Shown one piece after another: positions 7,647 to 15,594 of a stretch of DNA of 64,000 nucleotides (position 1 is the stretch's first letter; each line of letters starts with the position of its first letter). The notes beneath the pieces were generated by a model. That model was not told the origin of the DNA. It did no database searches and saw only the letters and a list, made by a program, of their open reading frames with translations. The position numbers and the translations under genes are program-made. This stretch comes from JAIUNP01 sp020161975 (GTDB lineage Bacteria; Pseudomonadota; Alphaproteobacteria; Rhizobiales; Beijerinckiaceae). Where the stretch lies: contig DAIOGK010000018.1 of assembly GCA_036745275.1 (NCBI GenBank), positions 1 through 64,000 on the forward strand, read 5' to 3'.

Positions 7647-8477
7647 TTATCCTGTCCGTCCGCCGCGGGGAAGGGTGGGAAGACGCCGTTCCATCATAAC
7701 GAGATCGTTGATCACCAGAGCGCCGTCAGGTTTCCGCCGGCTACGCAGCCCGGCAAGAACCGTGTGCGTGACGCGGAACCCGAGTTTCTCATAAAACGCC
7801 GCGGCGGTCTGTGTGCCAAGGTGAATGACCGTCACGCCGCGCTCCGCAAGGCCTGTCAACAGCACATGTCCGAGCGCCATCCCGGATCCTGCCGGCAATC
7901 CCGCATCCAGCGTCATGGTGGCGATGTAGGCGAAGGATGCGCCGCCATGCATGTGCAGCGAGCCGCAGGCGCCGCCCCGCAGCACGCCCCTGCCATCCCG
8001 AAGTTCGAGCACAAAGGCCGGCCGGATCTTCTCATCGGCCTCGTTCACGGCCTCAATATAGAGCGTGTCACCGGCCTCGGCGAAGCGATGTTGAAATGCG
8101 CTGGTTCCGTCAGGCCCGGCCGGCATCTCGATCGGCATGTGCCGCCAGCCAGCAGCCATCAACGGCGGCGCCAGACGCTCGCGGAAGGTGGACAGGATCA
8201 CAACCGAAGCGATGGCGCGGCCCTGGCGGCGAAGGTCGCTCACGCGGTCAGCGACATAGCCGGAAGGATTGTCGAGAAACGCCGAGGGCGCGGCGGTCCC
8301 AGGATAATCGATAACAATCGCCGGACTGGTTGAAAATGCTTCCTCGCGGCGCTTGAACAAAGCAAACAAGTCCAGAGCCGCCTGATCCAATCGTTGTTGG
8401 TCCGCATCATCGCGCGTCATGATGGTGAGGATCAAACCGGCCGCAGACAGGACCTCGGGGGTTGCAGGCACATTCAC
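7647..8477 (-). CDS. GNAT-family N-acetyltransferase-like protein
   Basis: This is a 276-residue protein. The C-terminal 100 residues have a GNAT fold: the strand SFAYIATMTLDAGLPAGSG with a relaxed acetyl-CoA loop, then TQTAAAFYEKLGFRVTHT, the classic closing motif. The N-terminal 150 residues (FALFKRREEAFSTSPAIVID, SDLRRQGRAIASVVIL) do not match a family I know and may be a substrate domain. The start is GTG 8477, overlapping the DUF4105 stop as GTGA, which argues for coupling. Substrate unknown. Confidence 0.75.
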   Translation of the reverse strand: MNVPATPEVLSAAGLILTIMTRDDADQQRLDQAALDLFALFKRREEAFSTSPAIVIDYPGTAAPSAFLDNPSGYVADRVSDLRRQGRAIASVVILSTFRERLAPPLMAAGWRHMPIEMPAGPDGTSAFQHRFAEAGDTLYIEAVNEADEKIRPAFVLELRDGRGVLRGGACGSLHMHGGASFAYIATMTLDAGLPAGSGMALGHVLLTGLAERGVTVIHLGTQTAAAFYEKLGFRVTHTVLAGLRSRRKPDGALVINDLVMMERRLPTLPRGGRTG

Positions 8478-9583
8478 CGGCGGATGGCGGCCGAAAAATT
8501 CGGGTCGCCCTCCGACAGACGCGCCGCCTGCGTGATATCGGCCCGCCGCTTGAGTTCGGCCAGCGGTTGCCTTCTATCCAGAAAGCCGATGTCGTAGAGA
8601 TAATCCGGCAGATAACCACTGACCAGAACGCGTCGATCAAAAGGAAAATCGTCCGGCGAGATTGTTCGCAGCAAGTGGAACACCGTCGTCGTGCAATTGG
8701 TGAAGACTGTGTGGTACCAGCGCGGTTCGGCGTTGAGCTCCTGCGACAATTCCGCGTATTTGCGCAGCAACTTCGCCGCATTTTCCGGCTTTACATCGAT
8801 GGAATAGCGGTAGACCGTCTCACGCCGGCGATTGGTGCGAACCTTGACGATATCGGCCTCATCGGCTGCGATCAAAGCCAATTCATACTGCTTGAAAAAA
8901 CCGCCGATCGCTGAATAGCTCTCGCCCTTCTCTTTGCGGATCTCGAGCGAAAATGCCACGGGGGGCCCGGCATTGAAGGAAAAACTCGTAATAATATGGG
9001 CGATGCGCGGATCCCCCCAGGTCGAGACGAATACGTCAAGCCCCTTCAAATCGGACAGACTGTAAATCCGGTCCTGCCAAACTTCCTTTTCGGCGGTATC
9101 CTCGCCATTCCAGACAAAATTCCGCACGTTACGGATCTCGAGGTCGTCCCCCCGGATGCTGATCACCGCCTTGCGTGCCACATCCGGCATCCAGTTCCGC
9201 GTGTCGGACGGCTTGATGGACGACCACCAACTGACTATCGCAATCACCACGACCAGCACGACAGGCAATATCAGTCGTCGCCCCCGGACCATCAGGATCG
9301 ACATGGCCCCGGCCACCAAAACTGCCGCGACCAGCCCTGCAACCACCAGCTTTGCGGTCGGCGCCAGATGCGCATTGAACAGGATCGCAAGCTCGGTCCA
9401 GCCCGCAAACAACACCAGCAGAACCGCAAGTGTTATCCGCAGCGCACCGCCCAGAATGCGCATCCCTCCGGATGACACAGCACCCGAACCACCGGAAGAT
9501 TCGACGTTAGACACCATCTGCCCAGTCATAAAGCCAAGCAGGCGTGGCGCAACCCCAACATCGCACGGGCTGATTCCGATCAT
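8474..9583 (-). CDS. DUF4105 domain membrane protein
   Basis: Three hydrophobic helices (LRITLAVLLVLFAGWTELAI, LVVAGLVAAVLVAGAMSIL, LILPVVLVVVIAIVSWW) precede a periplasmic DUF4105 domain. Family landmarks are HIITSFSF, EIRKEKGESYSAIGGFFKQY and the conserved WYHTVFTNCTTTVFHLL. The Cys in NCTT with upstream His suggests a papain-like permuted hydrolase fold, but activity is unproven. Start choice: ATG 9583 has AAGGAG 10 nt upstream and gives 369 residues. ATG 9463 would put the first helix at the N-terminus as in relatives, but its GGAGGG sits only 0-1 nt away. A promoter is seen at 9675-9703. It is the first gene of a putative four-gene operon. Confidence 0.82.
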   Translation of the reverse strand: MIGISPCDVGVAPRLLGFMTGQMVSNVESSGGSGAVSSGGMRILGGALRITLAVLLVLFAGWTELAILFNAHLAPTAKLVVAGLVAAVLVAGAMSILMVRGRRLILPVVLVVVIAIVSWWSSIKPSDTRNWMPDVARKAVISIRGDDLEIRNVRNFVWNGEDTAEKEVWQDRIYSLSDLKGLDVFVSTWGDPRIAHIITSFSFNAGPPVAFSLEIRKEKGESYSAIGGFFKQYELALIAADEADIVKVRTNRRRETVYRYSIDVKPENAAKLLRKYAELSQELNAEPRWYHTVFTNCTTTVFHLLRTISPDDFPFDRRVLVSGYLPDYLYDIGFLDRRQPLAELKRRADITQAARLSEGDPNFSAAIRR

Positions 9584-9674
9584 GCGCCCTCGGCTCCTTG
9601 TCCCAATGCCGCCACGCGTCCTTCGCCGACGCCGGATGCTGCCGCGCGACTCGTTAACCATCGCCATGCCAGGA

Positions 9675-9703
9675 AGATAACGAGAACAAACAGCATTTGA
9701 CAA
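9675..9703 (-). promoter_or_regulatory. Promoter of the DUF4105 operon
   Basis: Minus-strand -35 TTGTCA (9703-9698), 17-nt spacer, -10 TTATCT (9680-9675). The -35 overlaps the plus-strand TTGACA of the opposite promoter, so the two promoters are back to back and cannot be occupied at the same time. Confidence 0.5.
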
Positions 9704-9725
9704 GAGAACATTGCGCGAATAAGAA
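9697..9725 (+). promoter_or_regulatory. Promoter of the 33-residue ORF and dnaE
   Basis: Plus-strand -35 TTGACA (9697-9702, consensus), 17-nt spacer, -10 TAAGAA (9720-9725). Predicted start near 9732, 19 nt before the small ORF. This is one of the best sigma-70-type matches in the window. Confidence 0.6.
9706..9720 (+). promoter_or_regulatory. Possible LexA (SOS) box in the promoter spacer
   Basis: GAAC-N7-GAAT, one mismatch from the alphaproteobacterial SOS box GAAC-N7-GAAC. It lies between the -35 and -10 of the promoter at 9697-9725, the same arrangement as the exact box in the lexA promoter of this window (33360-33374). Confidence 0.4.
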
Positions 9726-9750
9726 TAAAACAAGAACAGAGGAGGACGGC

Positions 9751-9852
9751 ATGTTTCTGCGGATGCTTGTGGAAGAAGCGATCGAACTTGCGGCCCTTGG
9801 CGCATTCTTCGCTATGATCCTCGTCTGGGCGGGTGCTATCGGCGGCGCCTGA
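9751..9852 (+). CDS. 33-residue membrane ORF upstream of dnaE
   Basis: ATG 9751 to TGA 9850-9852 encodes a 33-residue peptide beginning MFLRMLVEEAIELAALG and continuing as one hydrophobic helix (AFFAMILVWAGAIGGA) to the end. Support for translation is strong: AGAGGAGG ends 5 nt before the ATG, and a TTGACA-N17-TAAGAA promoter starts transcription about 19 nt upstream. The N-terminal half holds three acidic residues (Glu8, Glu9, Glu12) and one Arg. The stop is 37 nt before the dnaE ATG with no terminator between, so it may be the first gene of a dnaE operon or a leader peptide. The spacer of the promoter contains a near-match SOS box. By size and predicted location it resembles SOS-induced membrane microproteins such as Caulobacter SidA, but no sequence relationship is claimed. 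Confidence 0.65.
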   Translation: MFLRMLVEEAIELAALGAFFAMILVWAGAIGGA

Positions 9853-9889
9853 ACCCGGCGGGAGCACCTCCGGCAATGGAGCGACAGCA

Positions 9890-12800
9890 ATGGCGACAAT
9901 CCTGAAGGATGTGGGTTTTGTGCACTTGCATGTGCATTCTTCCTATTCGTTGCTGGAGGGGGCGCTCACCATTGCGGCGCTGGCCAAGCTCGCAACTGCG
10001 GACGACATGCCGGCGCTTGCCCTGACCGATACCAATAACCTGTTCGGCGCGCTTGAATTTTCCGAAAAGCTGGCCGGGGCGGGCATCCAGCCGGTCGTCG
10101 GCATTCAACTTGCTGTCGATTTCGGAGATCGCCCGCCAGCGCGAGGGCGACCGGATGCCGTGCCTGAGTCGTATGGCAATCTTGTCCTGCTCGCGGCGAC
10201 CGAGACGGGCTATCAGAACCTGATTGCGCTTTCGAGCCTCGCCTTTCTTGACACTCCGACGAGCGAGCGCACGCATCTTCCCGTCGACGAGTTGGAAGCG
10301 CGAAGCGAGGGGGTGATCTGTCTGACGGGTGGGCCGGGTGGGCCGCTCGACCGGGCAATATTTTCCGGGCAGCTTGAGGTGGCCGAGGCGCGGTTGAACC
10401 GGCTGTCGGCGCTCTTTCCCGCGCGTCTCTATGTCGAAGTGCAGCGTCACGGTCTCGCCGAGGAGCGGCAGGTGGAGCCGGTTCTTATCGGCCTTGCGGA
10501 TCGGGCGCGGTTGCCGCTGGTTGCCACAGCCGATCCGTACTTTGCGAAGGGCGAGGATTACGAGGCGCACGACGCCCTGCTGTGCATTGCCGAGGGGCGG
10601 GTGGTGGCGGATGACAACCGTCGTCGCGTTTCGCCGGAACACCGGTTCAAGACGCGGGCAGAAATGAAGGCACTGTTTGCCGATCTGCCCGATGCCGTGG
10701 GCAATACGGTCGAGATCGCGATGCGCTGTTCGTATCGGCCGCGAACGCGCAAGCCGATTCTGCCGCGCTTCGTCGCCGATGCCGATCCGGAGGCGGAAGG
10801 CGCGGCTCTGCGGCGCATGGCAGAAGAGGGGCTCCAGCGCCGGTTGGCGCTGCATGGCGCGGCGCCCGGATTCAGCGAGGACGCCTATCGCGAGCGGCTC
10901 GCCTTTGAACTCGGCATCATCGTCCGGATGAAGTTTCCCGGGTACTTTCTCATCGTTGCCGATTTTATCCAGTGGGCGAAACAGCAGGGCATCCCGGTGG
11001 GGCCGGGGCGCGGTTCCGGTGCCGGCTCCCTGGTCGCCTACGCACTGACCATCACGGATCTGGACCCGCTGCGATTTGGACTGCTGTTCGAGCGTTTCCT
11101 CAATCCCGAGCGCGTGTCGATGCCAGACTTCGACATCGACTTCTGCCAGGAGCGGCGCGACGAGGTGATCGCCTACGTCCGCGAGCGGTATGGCAATGAT
11201 CGCGTGGCGCAGATCATCACCTTCGGATCACTGCTGGCCCGGGGTGTGATGCGCGATGTCGGGCGCGTGCTTGGCCTGCGTTATTCCGAGGTTGATCGGC
11301 TGACCAAGCTTGTACCGCAGAATCCCGCAAAGCCCGTGACCCTTGCCGAAGCCGTCAAGGACGAGGCGCAACTCCGGGCCGCTGCTGCCGAGAACGAAAG
11401 CATTGCACAGATGCTGGCCATCGCGCAGAAACTGGAGGGGCTTTATCGGCACGCTTCCACCCACGCGGCTGGCATCGTGATCGGCGACCGTCCCCTGGCG
11501 GAACTTGTGCCGCTCTATCGCGATCCGAAATCCGATATGCCGGTTACCCAGTTCAACATGAAGTGGGTGGAACCGGCGGGGCTGGTCAAGTTCGATTTTC
11601 TCGGCCTGAAGACGCTGACCGTACTTCAGGGCACGGTTGAACTTCTCAAGCAGCGCGGCATCAGCCTTGACCTCTCGAACATCCCGCTCGATGACGAACT
11701 CACCTACGAACTGCTTGCCAAGGGCGACACCGTGGGCGTGTTCCAGGTGGAAAGTGCGGGAATGCGGCGCGCGCTGGTCGATATGAAGCCCGACCGGCTG
11801 GAGGATATTATCGCGCTTGTGGCGCTCTATCGACCTGGGCCGATGGCCAATATTCCGGTCTATTGCGAGGTCAAGCACGGGCTGAGAGAGGCCGATTACT
11901 ATCACCCCAAACTCAAGCCGATTCTGGAAGAGACCTGCGGCGTCATCGTCTATCAGGAACAGGTGATGCAGATTGCGCAGGTTCTGGCGGGCTATTCGCT
12001 GGGGCAGGCCGACATGTTGCGCCGCGCGATGGGCAAGAAGATCAAGGCCGAGATGGATGCCCAGCGCGTGCCGTTCGTCAAGGCGGCGGTGGCGCTTGGC
12101 GAGGATGGCGATGAAGCGGGGATGATCTTCGATCTTCTCGCGAAATTCGCAGATTACGGCTTCAACAAGAGCCATGCTGCGGCCTACGCCCTGATTTCGT
12201 ATCAGACGGCTTATCTGAAGGCGAATTATCCGGTCGAATTTCTGGCCGCCTCGATGAGCCTCGAACTGACCAATACCGACAAACTAGCCGAATTCCGGCG
12301 CGAGGCGGCACGGCTCGGCATCTCGGTGGAGCCCCCCAACATCAATCGGTCGGGCGTGCGTTTCGACGTCGCAGACGGGGCGATCCGCTATGCGCTTGCC
12401 GCGGTCAAGGGTGTGGGTGAGGAAGCGGCAAAATCGATTGTCGCGGCGCGGAAGGGCGGACCGTTCGACAGCCTCGCCGACTATGCCCTGCGTGTCAGCC
12501 CGAAGACTGTGAACCGGCGGACCTTCGAGCAGCTTGTTGCCGCCGGCGCCTTTGATACGCTCGACAAGGACCGCGCCCGGCTGACAGCGGGAGCAGAGCA
12601 TGTGCTGGCCCACGCCGCGCGGGCGGAAAGCGAGGCACAGAGCGGCCAGACACGCCTGTTCGGCGGTGGCAGCGAGGGGGAGGCGCTGGAATTGCCGCAA
12701 GTGGAGCCCTGGCCGCTGGTGGAGCGCCTGAGGCGCGAACATGCGGCGGTCGGTTTCTATCTCTCAGGGCATCCGCTTGATGATTACACGGATGCGCTTG

Positions 12801-13336
12801 CGCGCCTGAAGGTGCCGAATTTCGTGGAATTTCAGCGATTCGTGAAAGGGGGTGCCACGCACAACCGATTGGCCGTGTCGGTCCTCGACCGTCAGGAACG
12901 GCGAACCAAGAGTGGCAACAAGATGGGCATTGTCGCCCTGTCTGACCGGACAGCCCAGTTCGAGGCGATATTGTTTTCAGAAGGACTGGCGTCCCTGCGC
13001 CCTTTGCTCGAACCGGGGAACGTTCTGCTCCTGACCGTTGCCGCATCCCTGGAAGGCGATGAGGTGCGCGTGCGGATCCAGGACGCCGAACCGCTCGACC
13101 GGGCGGTGACGCGGGTGCAGAAGGCGATGACTGTGTTTGTCGCGCAGGATTCGCCGCTGTCCGGGATCAGTCAACGGTTGCAGAAGCGGGGCGAAGGCAG
13201 CGTTTCGCTGGTTGTTGTTCTCAGCGGCGGGGAGGGAGAGGTCGAGATTCGGTTGCCGGGCCAGTTTGATGTGGGCCCGGCAGTTGTCGGCGCGCTGAAG
13301 TCCGTCACCGGCGTCCTGGATGTCAGGACCGGATAG
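9890..13336 (+). CDS. dnaE: DNA polymerase III subunit alpha
   Basis: This is the replicative polymerase catalytic subunit, 1148 residues (E. coli 1160). The order is PHP domain (HLHVHSSYSLLEGALT, residues about 9-25), the polymerase core with GPGRGSGAGSLVAYAL and the catalytic PDFDIDF (Asp415 and Asp417 correspond to the E. coli acidic pair), the LYRPGPMANIP and FNKSHAAAYALISY stretches, then HhH and OB-fold (LAVSVLDRQERRTKSGNKMG). ATG 9890 is chosen: GGAG lies 8 nt before it and it starts at the family N-terminus; the frame is open further upstream. It is DnaE1 type, not the error-prone DnaE2. The gene is possibly co-transcribed with the 33-residue ORF. Confidence 0.98.
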   Translation: MATILKDVGFVHLHVHSSYSLLEGALTIAALAKLATADDMPALALTDTNNLFGALEFSEKLAGAGIQPVVGIQLAVDFGDRPPARGRPDAVPESYGNLVLLAATETGYQNLIALSSLAFLDTPTSERTHLPVDELEARSEGVICLTGGPGGPLDRAIFSGQLEVAEARLNRLSALFPARLYVEVQRHGLAEERQVEPVLIGLADRARLPLVATADPYFAKGEDYEAHDALLCIAEGRVVADDNRRRVSPEHRFKTRAEMKALFADLPDAVGNTVEIAMRCSYRPRTRKPILPRFVADADPEAEGAALRRMAEEGLQRRLALHGAAPGFSEDAYRERLAFELGIIVRMKFPGYFLIVADFIQWAKQQGIPVGPGRGSGAGSLVAYALTITDLDPLRFGLLFERFLNPERVSMPDFDIDFCQERRDEVIAYVRERYGNDRVAQIITFGSLLARGVMRDVGRVLGLRYSEVDRLTKLVPQNPAKPVTLAEAVKDEAQLRAAAAENESIAQMLAIAQKLEGLYRHASTHAAGIVIGDRPLAELVPLYRDPKSDMPVTQFNMKWVEPAGLVKFDFLGLKTLTVLQGTVELLKQRGISLDLSNIPLDDELTYELLAKGDTVGVFQVESAGMRRALVDMKPDRLEDIIALVALYRPGPMANIPVYCEVKHGLREADYYHPKLKPILEETCGVIVYQEQVMQIAQVLAGYSLGQADMLRRAMGKKIKAEMDAQRVPFVKAAVALGEDGDEAGMIFDLLAKFADYGFNKSHAAAYALISYQTAYLKANYPVEFLAASMSLELTNTDKLAEFRREAARLGISVEPPNINRSGVRFDVADGAIRYALAAVKGVGEEAAKSIVAARKGGPFDSLADYALRVSPKTVNRRTFEQLVAAGAFDTLDKDRARLTAGAEHVLAHAARAESEAQSGQTRLFGGGSEGEALELPQVEPWPLVERLRREHAAVGFYLSGHPLDDYTDALARLKVPNFVEFQRFVKGGATHNRLAVSVLDRQERRTKSGNKMGIVALSDRTAQFEAILFSEGLASLRPLLEPGNVLLLTVAASLEGDEVRVRIQDAEPLDRAVTRVQKAMTVFVAQDSPLSGISQRLQKRGEGSVSLVVVLSGGEGEVEIRLPGQFDVGPAVVGALKSVTGVLDVRTG

Positions 13337-13366
13337 GCAAATTGGCGGTTTCCTGCGCAATGCCTC

Positions 13367-13395
13367 TTGCTTTTTTGACAGAACCGCGCTTAAGG
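13367..13395 (+). promoter_or_regulatory. Possible rpsB promoter
   Basis: TTGCTT (13367-13372), 17-nt spacer, TTAAGG (13390-13395). A TTGACA also occurs at 13375-13380 but without a good -10 at the right distance. The predicted start lies about 85 nt before the rpsB ATG. Confidence 0.3.
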
Positions 13396-13486
13396 GAGCG
13401 CCATCACACACGCGAGGGCTGGTTTCGACCGTCTGGTGCCGGGGTTCCCGGCTATTCCTCGCGGAGGCATTAACCGGAGAAGACCC

Positions 13487-14479
13487 ATGGCGTTGCCCGA
13501 CGTTTCGATTCGGCAGCTGCTGGAGGCTGGTGCGCATTTCGGCCACCAGGCCCACCGCTGGAACCCGAAGATGGCGCAGTATATTTTCGGCGTCCGTAAC
13601 AAGATTCACATCATTGACCTGTCGCAGTCCGCGCCGATGTTGCAGCGTGCGCTGCAGGCAGTGAGCGACACCGTTGCCCGTGGCGGGCGCATCCTGTTCG
13701 TCGGCACGAAGCGGCAGGCGCAGGACGCGATTGCGGAAAGCGCCAAGCGCTCGGCCCAGTATTACGTCAATTCGCGCTGGCTCGGCGGTATGCTGACCAA
13801 CTGGAAGACGATTTCGGCGTCGATCCAGCGCCTGCGCAAGGTCGACGAGACCCTCGCCAGCGGCGCGCAGGGCCTCACCAAGAAAGAGCGCCTGATGCTG
13901 ACGCGCGAGCAGGAAAAGCTCGAAAAGGCGCTGGGCGGCATCAAGGACATGGGTGGCACACCCGACCTGATCTTCGTGATCGACACCAACAAGGAACAGC
14001 TCGCGCTTCAGGAAGCGCGCCGCCTGAACATTCCGGTGGTTGCGATTGTCGACACCAACTGCGATCCGGACGGCGTGACCTTCCCGGTTCCGGGCAATGA
14101 CGATGCCGGACGCGCGATCCAGCTTTACTGCGATCTCGTTGCCCGTGCGGCGATTGACGGCATCGGCCGTGGCGCCGGCGACATGGGTATCGACCTCGGC
14201 GCGGCTGAAGCGCCGGAGGCCGAGGAGCTTCCGACGTCGGGTGACGAGGTTGCGTTTGAGCGCCTCTCCGCCCCGCGCGGTGCCCCGGATGACCTGACCA
14301 AGCTTGGCGGCCTCGGCCCCGAACTTGAGAAGAAGCTGAACGATGCCGGCATCTTCCACTTCTGGCAGGTTGGCGCGATGAACACCGCCGATGAGCAGAA
14401 GCTGGATGCCGATCTCAAGCTGCATGGCCGGATTGGCCGTGAGGGCTGGATCGAGAAGGCGCGCGCGCTCGTCGCCTGA
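13487..14479 (+). CDS. rpsB: 30S ribosomal protein S2 with C-terminal extension
   Basis: S2 sits on the small-subunit body near S1. The core is canonical: LLEAGAHFGHQAHRWNPKM, FVGTKRQAQDAI, SRWLGGMLTNWKTI, PDLIFVIDTNKEQLA, and NIPVVAIVDTNCDPDGVTF. At 330 residues it is about 80-90 longer than E. coli S2. The extra C-terminal part (LTKLGGLGPELEKKLNDAGI and onward) looks like a helix-hairpin-helix module, known from S2 of Bradyrhizobium relatives. ATG 13487 (MALPDVSIR) is the family start; the frame is open 17 codons upstream. It is followed by a stem-loop and tsf. Confidence 0.97.
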   Translation: MALPDVSIRQLLEAGAHFGHQAHRWNPKMAQYIFGVRNKIHIIDLSQSAPMLQRALQAVSDTVARGGRILFVGTKRQAQDAIAESAKRSAQYYVNSRWLGGMLTNWKTISASIQRLRKVDETLASGAQGLTKKERLMLTREQEKLEKALGGIKDMGGTPDLIFVIDTNKEQLALQEARRLNIPVVAIVDTNCDPDGVTFPVPGNDDAGRAIQLYCDLVARAAIDGIGRGAGDMGIDLGAAEAPEAEELPTSGDEVAFERLSAPRGAPDDLTKLGGLGPELEKKLNDAGIFHFWQVGAMNTADEQKLDADLKLHGRIGREGWIEKARALVA

Positions 14480-14507
14480 TCTTCAAGGATCGACAGATCT
14501 TTGGCGG

Positions 14508-14534
14508 GGCCCGGAGCGCGGCGCGTTCCGGGCC
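14508..14534 (+). other. Stem-loop between rpsB and tsf
   Basis: GGCCCGGA (14508-14515) pairs with TCCGGGCC (14527-14534) across an 11-nt loop. No T run follows, so it is not a standard intrinsic terminator. It may set the rpsB:tsf ratio by attenuation or processing. Confidence 0.45.
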
Positions 14535-14583
14535 TCTGCATGAAACAACGTGTGTAACCGACGGATTGAAAAAGGATTGTCCT

Positions 14584-15507
14584 ATGGCTGCGATTACTGC
14601 TGCGCTGGTGAAAGACCTGCGCGAGAAGACCGGCGCCGGCATGATGGACTGCAAGAACGCGCTTGCAGAGGTGGAGGGCGATCTTGAGGCCGCCATCGAC
14701 TGGCTGCGCAAGAAGGGCCTGGCAAAGGCCGCCAAGAAATCGGGCCGTGTTGCGGCGGAAGGCCTCGTGGCCGCCGCCACGAATGGCAAGTCCGGCGTGG
14801 TTGTCGAACTGAACTCGGAAACGGACTTCGTGGCCCGCAACGAGCAGTTCCAGGGCATCGTCCGCACGGTGTCCGGCATCGCGCTCACCGGCGCGACCGA
14901 CCTTGAGGCACTGAAGGCTGCGGCCTATCCGGGCGGCGGCACCGTGGCGGAGGCGATTGCCAACGCCGTTGCGACCGTCGGCGAGAACATGTCGCTGCGC
15001 CGCGTGGCCGGCCTGTCGGTTTCCGATGGCGTGGTGGCGTCGTATGTGCACGGACAGGTCGTCGAGGGCCTCGGCAAGATTGCCGTGATCGTTGCGCTCG
15101 AATCGAAGGGTGATGCGGCGCAACTGGCGACGCTGGGGCGTCAGGTTGCGATGCATGTCGCCGCCGCGAGCCCGCAGGCGCTGGACGCTTCGGGGCTCGA
15201 CCCGGCGGTTGTCGAGCGTGAGCGCGCGGTCCTCGCCGAGAAGGCGGCTGCCTCCGGCAAGCCGGCCAACGTCGTCGAGAAGATCGTCGAGAGCGGCCTG
15301 AAGACCTACTACAAGGAAGTCTGCCTTGTTGATCAGCCGTTCATCCACGATTCGGCAAAGACCGTTTCGCAGGCCGTGAATGAAGCGGCGAAGGCGATTG
15401 GCGCTCCCGTGGCGCTGAAAGGCTTCGTGCGGTTTGCGCTCGGCGAGGGAATCGAGAAAGAAGTCTCCGACTTCGCCGAGGAAGTGAAGAAGGCTGGCGG
15501 CGCCTGA
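14584..15507 (+). CDS. tsf: Elongation factor Ts
   Basis: EF-Ts exchanges GDP on EF-Tu. The 307-residue protein has the N-terminal UBA-like part (ALVKDLREKTGAGMMDCKNAL), the core motif ETDFVARNEQF at residues 79-89, and the dimerisation domain with VYKEVCLVDQPFIHD-like sequence (TYYKEVCLVDQPFIHDS). ATG 14584 is used rather than an upstream in-frame codon because AAAAAGGA lies 8 nt before it and it matches the family start. A strong terminator follows at 15531-15555. Confidence 0.98.
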   Translation: MAAITAALVKDLREKTGAGMMDCKNALAEVEGDLEAAIDWLRKKGLAKAAKKSGRVAAEGLVAAATNGKSGVVVELNSETDFVARNEQFQGIVRTVSGIALTGATDLEALKAAAYPGGGTVAEAIANAVATVGENMSLRRVAGLSVSDGVVASYVHGQVVEGLGKIAVIVALESKGDAAQLATLGRQVAMHVAAASPQALDASGLDPAVVERERAVLAEKAAASGKPANVVEKIVESGLKTYYKEVCLVDQPFIHDSAKTVSQAVNEAAKAIGAPVALKGFVRFALGEGIEKEVSDFAEEVKKAGGA

Positions 15508-15530
15508 GCGTTCCCCATTCAAGCAATTGA

Positions 15531-15555
15531 AAGGGCGGCGCGTGCCGCCCTTTTT
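15531..15555 (+). terminator. Intrinsic terminator after tsf
   Basis: Nine-bp stem AAGGGCGGC / GCCGCCCTT with loop GCGT, followed by TTTTTC. It separates rpsB-tsf from pyrH. Only about 40 nt remain before the pyrH ATG, so pyrH relies on read-through or a compact promoter. Confidence 0.85.
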
Positions 15556-15594
15556 CTTGTGACGAACCAGTTTGCTGAATTGCAGGAGTGCCAC

